Source: CAYMZZ01 sp044463125
GTDB taxonomy: Bacteria > Bacteroidota > Bacteroidia > Chitinophagales > Chitinophagaceae
Direction of reading: 5' to 3'
DNA length: 64,000 bases
NCBI GenBank assembly: GCA_044463125.1
Contig: JBIQMS010000016.1
Span: 15,756 to 79,755 of the forward strand
Shown here: positions 55,601 through 62,170 of the stretch, piece after piece
How positions within the stretch are numbered: position 1 is the stretch's first letter
How the letters are laid out: every line of letters begins with the position of its first letter
Translations under genes and position numbers: made by a program
The notes under the pieces: model-generated
What the model saw: only the letters and a program-made list of their open reading frames with translations
Databases searched by the model: none
What the model was told of the DNA's origin: nothing

Positions 55601-56867
55601 GTACCGGCGCCAGACCATTGCTGGTGAGAAAACTCTGGATAGTGCTCGAATTTCGGTTACCACCCGGCCCGGTCAGCAAACTATAGAGTGTGTTGGTATT
55701 GTTGTCGGGAAGAGCATTCGGGTTACCCGGTCCGCCCCAGGGACCAAAGGGAGCGCCTTCGCCCAGGTCCATCAGGGCCACCACATCGCGGGTATCGGTG
55801 GTAGCACCCGTACGGTTGGTCACCCACACTTCCACCCGCAAAATCTGTACGGGCGAATTCACCACGGGCAATTGGGCCATGGCCGTATTGTAACGTCCAC
55901 GAAAATATTGCGACATCAGGAAGTGCCGGTTCTCTTCGTATTCGTCGGCCTTCAGGTTAAAAGTTTGCGTTGCCGTACCGCCTTCGAGCCCCATGGTTTG
56001 GCGCTGGCCACGCTGGTTGGCGAGCACGCCGGTTACGAACATTTTTCCAAACTGAAGCTGGGTCTTCACCCCAAACAAAGAAGTGGCGCTTGGGATCAGC
56101 GTACTCTTGGTTTGGAAATTCACATTACCCAGTTGAAACTGCTTGAGTATTTCATCGTCCTTTCCGATATAGTTCAGGTTGAGTTGATTCTCAAACTCAA
56201 AATTGGCGAGGGTGTTGTAGTTGATGGGGAGGGTGAGCTTATCGCCAATCTTGGCGTCTACCTGCATCCGCGCGTTCATGTTGAAATCAAGGCCACCAAA
56301 TCTTCGCGCTCTTTCCGGCAATGTTGGGTTTTTGATGTTTTGTCCCATATAGCCGGCGAGTAGCTGCACTTCACCTGAGGGACGGATGTCAACCTTACCT
56401 ACTCCCACAATCCGGTTAAACCAACTGGGCGAGGTTTGGAACTGGGGCTTGAAGTTCCGGCGGTTCATGTCGGTGAGCAGGGAAGCCCGTTTGCGGAAAT
56501 AGTCCGTTTCATCGCGGCGGCCCTGCATGCGCATGAATTCTTCGCGGTTAAAGGAAACCGGGGTCCGGTAATAGCGATCGCCGATTTTCTCCGTGATGAA
56601 ATATTCACCCGTGCGGGGATCGTATTCAATATTTTTTTTGATGAAAGCTGTATCGCGAAGGTCGAACGTATTGCGGCGAGGGGCGCTAAGAGGATCCCCG
56701 TAGCGATCGTAAATGGGGTACCGAAGGGTGTCCTTTCGGGAAGTATCAGCGGGGTTTTGTTGAAAAAACTTATCTGAATTTTCCCTGCCGTTAGCTTTGC
56801 CGATTGTACACAATACGAGGGTGAGCACTACCGCCGTACGGAAGATATTTGCAACTTTGCAATTCAA
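49602..56867 (-). CDS. sprA: Cell-surface protein SprA, type IX secretion translocon
   Basis: 2421 residues, normal for SprA, the giant outer-membrane barrel through which type IX cargo passes. After the signal peptide (IFRTAVVLTLVLCTIGKANG) comes YDRYGDPLSAPRRNTFDL; family blocks include KVDIRPSGEVQLLAGYMGQN, NMNARMQVDAKIGDKLTLPINY, IGKDDEILKQFQLGNVNF, GSNGLVYIDDFEGTRAAIDL and the terminal LQIDISLAQ. A basic linker (SKKEKRAYRKAERKRKRDE) lies about residue 1900. The only start before the signal peptide is a TTG at 56867. ruvA sits 39 bases upstream; ruvA-sprA adjacency is common in this phylum. It probably exports the cargo at 27298-29328 and 33404-36025. Confidence 0.96.
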   Translation of the reverse strand: MNCKVANIFRTAVVLTLVLCTIGKANGRENSDKFFQQNPADTSRKDTLRYPIYDRYGDPLSAPRRNTFDLRDTAFIKKNIEYDPRTGEYFITEKIGDRYYRTPVSFNREEFMRMQGRRDETDYFRKRASLLTDMNRRNFKPQFQTSPSWFNRIVGVGKVDIRPSGEVQLLAGYMGQNIKNPTLPERARRFGGLDFNMNARMQVDAKIGDKLTLPINYNTLANFEFENQLNLNYIGKDDEILKQFQLGNVNFQTKSTLIPSATSLFGVKTQLQFGKMFVTGVLANQRGQRQTMGLEGGTATQTFNLKADEYEENRHFLMSQYFRGRYNTAMAQLPVVNSPVQILRVEVWVTNRTGATTDTRDVVALMDLGEGAPFGPWGGPGNPNALPDNNTNTLYSLLTGPGGNRNSSTIQSFLTSNGLAPVQDFEKTFARKLQPTDYYFNPRIGFLSLNQPLQPDEVLGIAFQYTYNGKVFQVGEFSQDVPPDTSGATQKVLFLKLLKATSQRTNLPIWDLMMKNVYSVGYGQLDRTDFKLDILYEEPSLGEKRYLPPPDVLPQFEGQPLISLVNLDRLNNQNDPQPDGVFDYIEGFTVISSMSRIIFPVLEPFGRDLEYVFPTQVERDRYVYYPLYDTIKAIAQTYANLNRYKLSGKSRTSSSGSGDYQLGYNIPRGSVTVTAGGQTLQEGIDYDINYDLGTLRIINQAIINSGVPVNISYENQNAFAIQQQNFMGLRMDYIANDKLSIGATIARLGERPFFIKQSYGEDPVRNTMFGMDVDYRSDFPRLTKWLDKLPWYSTRTMSSIKAYAEVAVLKPGHSPQIGRGSNGLVYIDDFEGTRAAIDLRFPLINWNLASVPQRFPEATLNNDLASGYNRAKLAWYNIEPVLQERSNPNNPLQGNVEELSKPEVRQVLQREIFPQRTIDFGQGLLTTFDLAFYPKDKGPYNFENRAGRIDPNGRLANPTQSWGGIMRNIDQIDFETGNVEYIEFWLQDPYVTNTASGAGKLFFNLGNISEDILKDGKRQYENGLPTPRLNAPVDNTSVWGKVPSNPLQVTNAFSNDPADREFQDVGLDGLTDEEERSKFDNYLQGLAAIAPAAAAIAQLDPAADNFKPYRDPSYDASNTGILGRYKNINNPHGNSPVSNNSSQFVNAFTQYPDGEELNRDNTLNEVEEYFEYEVDIAPNMMTGTNYITDVRMVNVSLANGSQRPEKWYLFRIPVTEFSNKVGNIPDFKSIRFIRMYVTGFQDSVVMRFGKLELVRNQWRKFQYEIDTTGNYTNLPGNDPVEFNTLAVNLEENDQRQPINYVMPPGIDRQQQLSNNNVQLFLNEQALSVQLCGLENGESRGVFKTMNMDMRQYGKMRMFIHAEGRGSDGAIQDYDLSAIVRIGNDFQGNYYEIRIPLKKTNWGVRDSLLIWPEENNLDFDLEELTQLKLRRNNGGFSPSQYYSERLPNGRVYALIGNPNLGEVRGMMLSVVNNKMEPACAEVWFNELRFSNLDEKGGWAGLGRVDLNLADLGSISLSGTAKSRGFGTLEQRVNDRSREDLYTFDVSANIDAGKLLPRQLGIQIPVYAGISRITSTPEYDPYDLDIRLRDKLDNASGPDKDSIRRDAQDITTIRTINFTNVKKIKTDGKKPKIWSLTNFDFNYSYMETKQTNPLIDLYEMRRTRGAIAYNYAPDPKYLEPFKRLIKSNSKWLTWIKDINFNYVPSQLSFRADVFRQFGATRPRNVGGGPYKIPETYDKYFTFDRVYILQWNLTRSITLDYSATNNARVDEPFGRIDTEAKKDSVQKNLFKGGRNTQFAQEAGISYTLPTQKFPFLDWTSVRANYSTKYNWLASSLLARSLGNTLSNTQTRTLNGEFNFDQLYMKSRFLRAASGQQARPNSRNPNPNARPANRDTLSPKTLAPVIADSVWAKMSKKEKRAYRKAERKRKRDERRRARELRKNQPVEMGKGVKAVLNLATSLKRVGVQYSQDFGTTLPGYMDSTVLLGNNWKSGEPGMGFIFGYQPDTSWINRFGSRGLLSRDSLVSAMIQQRYNERLNITAQLNPVRDLNIDLNLDKTFSKQYSELLKDTTGNSGLARFNPYAMGSFSVSYIAYQTLFEKFDPNQVSATFKEFESNREILSRRLAELNDYQGGQIDPNDPNYYLGYGRYAQDVVIPSFLAAYTGKDPSGIKLFKNSNPNIRSNPFAGLLPRPNWALTYTGLSRIPGLDKVFSNVTIRHGYHSTLSMNSFNTALLFADPNRIGYPYFRDTLTGNYIPYFLVPNLTIQEAFDPMIEVDMTFTNQLSTRFEFRKSRTLSLSLIDYQLAENRSTEYVFGFNYRKKGVPLLKNMRIGKKGQKLDGEITFRLDFSLRDDATANSKLDQGTAFGTAGQKVIRINPQIQYVISQRVRLSLYFDQTRTIPKISNAFPITNTRGGLQIDISLAQ

Positions 56868-56906
56868 TTTGTTCTCAGGATCAATTAGTTCCAGAAATTA
56901 AGGCCA

Positions 56907-57488
56907 TCAAAGAATACGGAGTGCTTTCTTAATCAGCTCTTCCACCTGCAGGTCCGGCTCTGCCTGCAAGGCCTTTTTGATGGCTTGCTCAGCGGCCGTG
57001 CGATGGATACCCAGCGCCGTCAGAGCATTAAACGCATCCTGTTGCAAAGTATTGTTTTTCATAGGGGAAATATTTGCTACGGGGCTTTGTTTGCCCAGTT
57101 TATCGCGCAGTTCAAGGATGATCCTTTCGGCGGTTTTTTTGCCGATCCCTTTGATCGATTCCAGGGCCTTCACATCCCCTCCCATGATGGATCGGGTGAG
57201 TTCCTCGGGTTTCATGTACGACAACATCATCCGGGCCGTATTCGCCCCCACCCCCGAAACGCCCAGCAACAGCAGAAACATCTCCTTTTCTGCCAGCTCA
57301 AAAAAACCATAAAGCAACTGCGCATCCTCCCGCACTATCAGTACGGTATGCAACTGCCCCTGCTCCAGGTTCTGGATATGCGAATAAGTATGCAGACTGA
57401 TCTGCAACTCATAGCCCACACCGTTTACATCCATATGCACAACCGCGTGACTCTTGTAAGCGAACTGACCTTTTAAGAATGCAAACAT
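56907..57488 (-). CDS. ruvA: Holliday junction branch migration protein RuvA
   Basis: 193 residues: N-terminal OB fold (MFAFLKGQFAYKSHAVVHMDVNGVGYELQISLHTY), tandem HhH motifs (LLGVSGVGANTARMMLSYM; ESIKGIGKKTAERIILELRDKL) and the C-terminal RuvB-contacting domain (QDAFNALTALGIHRTAAEQAI). It targets RuvB to Holliday junctions. It precedes sprA by 39 bases and is probably in one transcript with it. Confidence 0.97.
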   Translation of the reverse strand: MFAFLKGQFAYKSHAVVHMDVNGVGYELQISLHTYSHIQNLEQGQLHTVLIVREDAQLLYGFFELAEKEMFLLLLGVSGVGANTARMMLSYMKPEELTRSIMGGDVKALESIKGIGKKTAERIILELRDKLGKQSPVANISPMKNNTLQQDAFNALTALGIHRTAAEQAIKKALQAEPDLQVEELIKKALRIL

Positions 57489-57625
57489 GGGAGGGAGAAT
57501 TTGGGGATTTGAGAATTTGGGGATTTGAGAACCTGCCTGCCGGCAGGCAAGTTTGAGAATTTGTATTTAAACCTTAAACCCTAAACTCTAAACTAATAAC
57601 CGAATTCACAAATCCTCAAATTTGC
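57489..57625. repeat. GRGRATTT octad repeats with TGCCTGCCGGCAGGCA palindrome and CCTTAAA heptads
   Basis: Left part: GAGAATTT/GGGGATTT words in 8-base register (57494-57530). Centre: the perfect 16-base palindrome TGCCTGCCGGCAGGCA (57534-57549). Then TTTAAACCTTAAACCCTA-type heptads (57567-57595) and CACAAATCCTCAAATTTG, an inverse echo of the left words. It is the same modular plan as the other gaps but with a different outer word. It lies between the trans-sulfuration gene and ruvA. Confidence 0.8.
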
Positions 57626-58825
57626 TCACAGCGCTTGATCCAAATCCTTCATAATGTCTGCCGCCTGCTCCAGACCCACATTCATGCGGATCAGGCCGTC
57701 GGTAATGCCATAACGTTCTCTTTGTTCGCGGGGCACGCCGTAGTGGGTCATGGATGCCGGGTGCGACAAGAGGGTATCGCAAGTGCCGAGCGAAACGGTA
57801 CGGATACACATTTTAAGTTTGTTCATAAAATCGATTCCGGCCTGCAAACCACCTTTCAGCTCGAAGCTCAGCATGGCCCCGGGATGCCGCATTTGTTTTT
57901 GCGCAATGGCGTAATCAGGATGTGAAGTTAGCCCCGTATAATTTACCTTGGAAACCGCTTTATGATTTTCAAGATAGTGGGCCACTTCCATGGCATTGGC
58001 GCAATGTCGTTCCATCCGCAGTTCCAGGGTCTTGATGCCATTGATCAGGAGGAATGCATCGAAGCCATTGCTGTTGCCTCCCAGCAGGCGGTGCACTTTG
58101 GTCATGCGGGTGCGCATGAATTCAATATCCCTGCCGAGCAGAATACCACCGATGGCCGTTCCATGTCCATTCAGGAATTTGGTGGTGCTGTGCACCACAT
58201 AATCCACACCGTATTGAAATGGCTGCTGTAGGTAAGGTGTGGCAAAGGTATTGTCGCAAGCAACAATTTTTCCATATTTCTTCGCCAGGTTTGTGAGAGC
58301 GGCTATGTCCACACACTGGATAGTGGGGTTGGCGGGTGTTTCAATATAAATCATCCGGATGCCCGGTTCGTTCTTCAGTAGTTTCTCCGCGATATCCAGA
58401 TTCCGAAGGTCAGCAATCACGGATTCAATACCAAGACCCGGCAGTACCCGATGAATCAATTCCTCCGTACCACCATATAAGGAAAAATGAGTTAATATCT
58501 TGTCGCCCGCAACCATTGTACCCAGCATCAGTGAACTGATGGCCGCCATACCCGATGCATGCAAAATGCCCTTCACTTCAAGATGGAGACCCAGGGTTTC
58601 CAGCGCTGCAATTTTTTTCTCCGCTTCTTCCATGGTGGGATTGCCCCAACGACTATAGATAAATCCTTCTTCCTGTCCACTAAACCTGCGCATGCCCTGC
58701 TCAGCCGTATCAAATACATAAGTACTGCTGGCATAAATAGGAACAAGGTGCGCATGGCGCGGATCCGTTTCATGACCCGCATGAATGGCAGTGGAACTAA
58801 AGCCGGAATAGAGAGGGGAAGACAT
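57626..58825 (-). CDS. Trans-sulfuration PLP enzyme (cystathionine/methionine gamma-lyase family)
   Basis: 399 residues of the Cys/Met metabolism PLP family. The PLP lysine is in VDYVVHSTTKFLNGHGTAIGG; DNTFATPYLQQPFQYG, IYIETPANPTIQ and the phosphate-binding HASGMAAISSLML are intact; SLGTCDTLLSHPASMTH near the C-terminus is the substrate-specificity segment. This could be cystathionine gamma-lyase, gamma-synthase or methionine gamma-lyase; sequence alone does not decide. It is a single-gene unit framed by repeat elements. Confidence 0.92.
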   Translation of the reverse strand: MSSPLYSGFSSTAIHAGHETDPRHAHLVPIYASSTYVFDTAEQGMRRFSGQEEGFIYSRWGNPTMEEAEKKIAALETLGLHLEVKGILHASGMAAISSLMLGTMVAGDKILTHFSLYGGTEELIHRVLPGLGIESVIADLRNLDIAEKLLKNEPGIRMIYIETPANPTIQCVDIAALTNLAKKYGKIVACDNTFATPYLQQPFQYGVDYVVHSTTKFLNGHGTAIGGILLGRDIEFMRTRMTKVHRLLGGNSNGFDAFLLINGIKTLELRMERHCANAMEVAHYLENHKAVSKVNYTGLTSHPDYAIAQKQMRHPGAMLSFELKGGLQAGIDFMNKLKMCIRTVSLGTCDTLLSHPASMTHYGVPREQRERYGITDGLIRMNVGLEQAADIMKDLDQAL

Positions 58826-58846
58826 TATTTGTTGATTCGTTTTCGA

Positions 58847-58924
58847 GTTTAAAGTTTAGGGTTTAAGGTTTAAAGTCTACGGCTCAGGACTAAAAATTTA
58901 AACCTTAAACCCTAAACCTTAAAC
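58847..58924. repeat. 28-bp TTTARRG-heptad inverted repeat
   Basis: Left arm 58847-58874 and right arm 58897-58924 pair over 28 bases with one mismatch; the loop is 22 bases. The arms are made only of GTTTAAA/GTTTAGG/GTTTAAG heptads. It begins 22 bases upstream of the trans-sulfuration ATG and ends five bases from the fabH stop, so it can act as the fabH terminator on the minus strand. Confidence 0.9.
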
Positions 58925-58929
58925 TAACC

Positions 58930-59922
58930 TCAATACGCCCATTTTACCAGGGTGGCTCCCCAGGTGAAGCCTCCGCCGAATGCGGCCAGCACGAGCAATT
59001 CGCCTTTATTTAGTTGATCCTGCCATTCCCAGAGACACAATGGAATGGTAGCGGCCGTGGTATTGCCGTATTTCTGAATATTGATCATTACTTTTTCCTT
59101 GGGAAGCCCTATCCGATTGGCCGTAGCATCTATAATGCGCAGGTTGGCCTGGTGGGGAACCAGCCAGGAGATATCATCGCCGGTGAGTTGATTACGCTCG
59201 AGCAGTTCAGCACTCACATCGGCCATACCTTTCACGGCAAATTTGAATACGGCCTGGCCTTCCTGGTACACATAATGTTCTTTATTGGCCACCGTTTCCG
59301 CCGATGGAGGATAAGCCGAACCACCGGCTTTCATGCGCAGGTACTGGCATCCACTTCCATCGCTCTTCAACAGGCTGTCGAGCACGCCCAAACCCTCTGT
59401 ATTAGGTTCCAGCAACACCGCTCCGGCACCATCTCCAAAAATGATGCAGGTGGTGCGATCCTTATAATCTACAATCGCGCTCATTTTGTCGGCTCCCGCC
59501 ACTACCACTTTCTTGTAACGGCCACTCTCAATAAGGGCTGCGCCCTGTGTGAGAGCATATAAAAAACCCGAGCAGGCTGCCGATACATCGTAGCCCCATG
59601 CGTTTTTGGCGCCCAGCTTATCGCAGGCGATATTAGCTGTTGCGGGGAAAACCATATCGGGCGTTACCGTAGCCACAATCAGGCAATCTATTTCCAGCGG
59701 GTCTATTCCACGTTTCTTACACAGGTCCTGCACAGCCGGTACCACCATTTCAGAAGTACCCCTTCCCTCTCCTTTCAGGATTCTCCGTTCCGTGATTCCC
59801 GTGCGGGTGCGGATCCATTCATCCGTGGTATCCACCATTTTTTCCAGGTCAAAATTCGTCAAACGGTCTTCGGGTACAAAGCCCCCCACCGCCGTAATGG
59901 CAGCCGTAATTTTTGCGCTCAT
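58930..59922 (-). CDS. fabH: 3-oxoacyl-[ACP] synthase III
   Basis: Condenses an acyl-CoA with malonyl-ACP to start fatty acid synthesis. 330 residues from MSAKITAAITAVGGFVPED at 59922; an in-frame start at 59955 would add 11 residues that read through the leader. The Cys-His-Asn triad is visible as VSAACSGFLYAL, VPHQANLRII and QKYGNTTAATIPL. The C-terminal GGGFTWGATLVKW is intact. TACCTTTG lies 31 bases upstream. Confidence 0.96.
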   Translation of the reverse strand: MSAKITAAITAVGGFVPEDRLTNFDLEKMVDTTDEWIRTRTGITERRILKGEGRGTSEMVVPAVQDLCKKRGIDPLEIDCLIVATVTPDMVFPATANIACDKLGAKNAWGYDVSAACSGFLYALTQGAALIESGRYKKVVVAGADKMSAIVDYKDRTTCIIFGDGAGAVLLEPNTEGLGVLDSLLKSDGSGCQYLRMKAGGSAYPPSAETVANKEHYVYQEGQAVFKFAVKGMADVSAELLERNQLTGDDISWLVPHQANLRIIDATANRIGLPKEKVMINIQKYGNTTAATIPLCLWEWQDQLNKGELLVLAAFGGGFTWGATLVKWAY

Positions 59923-59952
59923 CTTTTCAGTTTTATCGTTCCTAAAGCTGGT

Positions 59953-59960
59953 CAAAGGTA
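59953..59960 (-). promoter_or_regulatory. TACCTTTG -7 box of fabH
   Basis: On the minus strand TACCTTTG lies 30 bases before the ATG at 59922, predicting a leader of about 25 bases. The long fabH start at 59955 falls inside this box, supporting the shorter start. The -33 position is occupied by the start of the inverted repeat and has no clear TTG. Confidence 0.6.
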
Positions 59961-59976
59961 GATAAAATGTTATTTG

Positions 59977-60122
59977 GAAGAGTTTAAGGTTTAGGGTTTA
60001 AAGTTTAAGGGAAGTAGTGAGCCGTATCCAGTAAATAATTTTCTGGGCCACACCCTTCTCGATATCGATTACCATCTTTGTCCGAAAACCTTAAACTTTA
60101 AACCCTAAACCTTAAACTCTTC
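59977..60122. repeat. Perfect 34-bp TTTARRG-heptad inverted repeat between divergent genes
   Basis: 59977-60010 and 60089-60122 are perfect inverse copies over 34 bases (outer GAAGAG, then GTTTAAG, GTTTAGG and GTTTAAA words), separated by a 78-base spacer. It lies between the divergent fabH and glycosyltransferase promoters, so here it cannot be a terminator for either flanking gene. No gene is seen in the spacer. Confidence 0.95.
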
Positions 60123-60136
60123 AACATTTTCTCTTC

Positions 60137-60144
60137 TATCTTCG
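60137..60144 (+). promoter_or_regulatory. TATCTTCG -7 box before the 60149 glycosyltransferase
   Basis: TATCTTCG, a one-base variant of TAnnTTTG, ends four bases before the ATG at 60149, predicting a leaderless or near-leaderless mRNA. No -33 element is clear because the repeat arm occupies that position. Confidence 0.5.
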
Positions 60145-60148
60145 CGCC

Positions 60149-61270
60149 ATGCCACCCATTGCCTGGAATGAGATTCTCTTTTATTCCCTTTGCGCCGTTA
60201 CGGCCATACAGCTCTATTATTTCCTATATTTTTTTAGTCGCATCGCATGGTTCCGTACGAAGAAGAAAGACCGATCGCAGCAGCACCCGGTATCGGTAAT
60301 TATCTGCGCCCGCGATGAAGACGAGAACCTGGCCCGCAATCTGCCGGGAGTGTTGGTTCAATCCTACCCTTCCACTTATGAGGTAATAGTTGTTAACGAC
60401 AACTCGATGGATGATTCCAAATACATACTGCAGGAGCTGAAAAAAACCTTCAAATCGCTGCAGGTGGTGGAGCTGACCCAGGAAGCCAAACTCATCCGGG
60501 GTAAAAAATATCCGCTGTCGGTAGGCATTCGCGAAGCAAAGCATGAGATACTGCTGCTGACCGATGCCGACTGCGTACCCGCCAGCGAAAACTGGGTACA
60601 AATAATGCAGGATGCTTATGATGAAAAGACGGAACTGGTACTGGGTTATGGGGCTTACCATCGCAAAAAAGGATTGCTTAATAAGCTGATTCGTTTTGAA
60701 ACTTTTCATACTGCCCTGCAATACCTGTCTTATGCCCTGGCCGGCCTTCCTTATATGGGTGTGGGGCGCAACCTTTCCTACAAAAAAGGTTTGTTTATCC
60801 GGCATAAGGGCTTTGCTTCCATCAACCATATTCCAAGTGGCGACGATGATCTGTTTGTAAACAAAGTGGCCACGCCGCATAATACCAAAGTGGTGATAGA
60901 CCCCGATGCCATTACCCGCAGCATTCCCAAAACAACCTGGAAGGCCTGGATGCGACAAAAAAGACGTCATTACACTACGGCAAAGTATTACAAGCCGAAG
61001 CATAAATTCCTGCTGGGTCTTTACTTCAGCAGTCAGTTTCTTTTCTATCCAATCCTGGCCGCCAGCCTGATCTGGTTCGACTGGCGCTGGTCGCTGATCC
61101 CTTTCGGGCTCCGGCTGATCATGCAGGGCATTGTTTTTGGTAAAGCCATGAAAAAGATGGGAGAGGAAGATTTGCGTCCCTGGTATTTCTTTTTCGACCT
61201 CTGGATGTTTTTTTATTACCTGATCTTTGCGCCGGCACTATGGCGCAGGCCAGACAAAGACTGGCAATAA
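60149..61270 (+). CDS. Membrane-bound family 2 glycosyltransferase, processive-type motifs
   Basis: 373 residues: an N-terminal membrane helix (LFYSLCAVTAIQLYYFLYFF), a GT-A domain (VSVIICARDEDENLARNLPG, VIVVNDNSMDD, metal-binding TDADC, acceptor-side SGDDDLF, and RQKRRHY in place of QxxRW) and two or three C-terminal helices (FLLGLYFSSQFLFYPILAAS, WYFFFDLWMFFYYLIFAPALW). The motif set resembles the processive GT2 group (hyaluronan/chitin/poly-GlcNAc synthases), but the product is unknown. rsmG follows after 19 bases. Confidence 0.88.
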   Translation: MPPIAWNEILFYSLCAVTAIQLYYFLYFFSRIAWFRTKKKDRSQQHPVSVIICARDEDENLARNLPGVLVQSYPSTYEVIVVNDNSMDDSKYILQELKKTFKSLQVVELTQEAKLIRGKKYPLSVGIREAKHEILLLTDADCVPASENWVQIMQDAYDEKTELVLGYGAYHRKKGLLNKLIRFETFHTALQYLSYALAGLPYMGVGRNLSYKKGLFIRHKGFASINHIPSGDDDLFVNKVATPHNTKVVIDPDAITRSIPKTTWKAWMRQKRRHYTTAKYYKPKHKFLLGLYFSSQFLFYPILAASLIWFDWRWSLIPFGLRLIMQGIVFGKAMKKMGEEDLRPWYFFFDLWMFFYYLIFAPALWRRPDKDWQ

Positions 61271-61289
61271 TACCCGGTGCTTTTCGCTT

Positions 61290-61940
61290 ATGGAGATTCT
61301 GCTAAAATATTTCAGCGACTTTACCGATACACAACTGAACCAGTTCCGCCAACTGGAACCACTCTACCGAGAGTGGAATGAAAAGATCAATGTGATTTCG
61401 CGGAAGGATATCGATAGTCTGTATGAACGCCATGTATTGCATTCGCTCAGCATCGCCGCCACGGTTGAATTGCAACCCGGCATGCAGGTGCTTGACCTGG
61501 GTACGGGTGGCGGCTTCCCCGGATTGCCCCTGGCCATCTTTTTTCCTGAAACGGAATTTCATTTGGTAGACAGCATCGCGAAGAAATTGAAAGTGGTGGA
61601 AGAGGTTGCCGCGGCTATTGGCGTAAAAAACATCCGCACTCAGCATGTGCGGGTGGAAAATATCCGCGACCGGAAATACAATTTTGTGGTGTCGAGAGCC
61701 GTGGCCCCGCTGAAGGATTTATGGCAATGGTCGCGCCCCCTCCTGCGCAAGTCACATAATAATATTAAGACCGAATCAAAAGACAATCTTCCCCGACCCG
61801 GGCTGATCTGCCTCAAAGGCGGCGATCTGAACCAGGAAATCCAGGAAAGCCTGACCCGCCCCAGCGTACTGCCCGTGAGCGATATATTTCAGGAAGAGTT
61901 TTTTAAGGATAAGTATTTGTTGTATGTGCCTGGATCGTGA
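61290..61940 (+). CDS. rsmG: 16S rRNA (guanine527-N7)-methyltransferase
   Basis: 216 residues from MEILLKYFSDFTDTQLNQF at 61290; an in-frame codon at 61227 overlaps the upstream gene and is rejected. The GidB/RsmG signature is clear: WNEKINVISRKDIDSLYERHVLHSL, SAM-binding VLDLGTGGGFPGLPLAIFFP, and VVSRAVAPLKDLW. Its stop codon TGA (61938-61940) is formed within the first CGTGAGG heptad of the following repeat, so the last residues (VPGS) may have been set by that element. Confidence 0.95.
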   Translation: MEILLKYFSDFTDTQLNQFRQLEPLYREWNEKINVISRKDIDSLYERHVLHSLSIAATVELQPGMQVLDLGTGGGFPGLPLAIFFPETEFHLVDSIAKKLKVVEEVAAAIGVKNIRTQHVRVENIRDRKYNFVVSRAVAPLKDLWQWSRPLLRKSHNNIKTESKDNLPRPGLICLKGGDLNQEIQESLTRPSVLPVSDIFQEEFFKDKYLLYVPGS

Positions 61941-62111
61941 GGCGTGAGGCGTGAATCGTGAGTCAGTTTAAGGTTTAAAGTTTTACCATATTTTCTCAAC
62001 CAATTACTTCCACAAATCTTAAACCCTAAAGCTCACGCGGACCTCACGATTCACGCCTCACGCCTCACGCCTCACGTCTCACGTCTCACGATTCACGTCT
62101 CACGCCTCACG
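61936..62111. repeat. Composite element: CGTGANN heptads outside, TTTARRG heptads inside
   Basis: Left: CGTGAGG, CGTGAGG, CGTGAAT, CGTGAGT in register, then GTTTAAGGTTTAAAG. The spacer is AT-rich (about 61984-62012). Right: CTTAAACCCTAAAG, then inverse words CACGATT, CACGCCT, CACGTCT to 62111. This copy joins the C-type outer arm to the B-type inner arm, showing that outer and inner modules are interchangeable. It ends ten bases before the response-regulator operator. Confidence 0.9.
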
Positions 62112-62120
62112 TTGCCCACT

Positions 62121-62166
62121 TACCACTTCGTGGTATTGCCTATTCCCCGCTTATTTCCCAATTTTG
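62121..62166 (+). promoter_or_regulatory. Operator palindrome and promoter of the response-regulator gene
   Basis: TACCAC-TTC-GTGGTA (62121-62135) is a perfect dyad. It is followed at once by TTG (62136-62138), 20 bases, then CAATTTTG (62159-62166), a near-consensus -7 box four bases before the ATG at 62171. The dyad therefore abuts the -33 element, a usual place for an activator or autoregulator. The same dyad with an AAAA spacer occurs at 62822-62837. Confidence 0.6.
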
Positions 62167-62170
62167 CACG

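Noticed and set aside
53988..56363. Long plus-strand reading frames opposite sprA (for example 55515-56363 and 53988-54503)
   Set aside because: sprA is a clear full-length family member on the other strand; the frames follow its codon positions and show no recognisable domain, signal or promoter.
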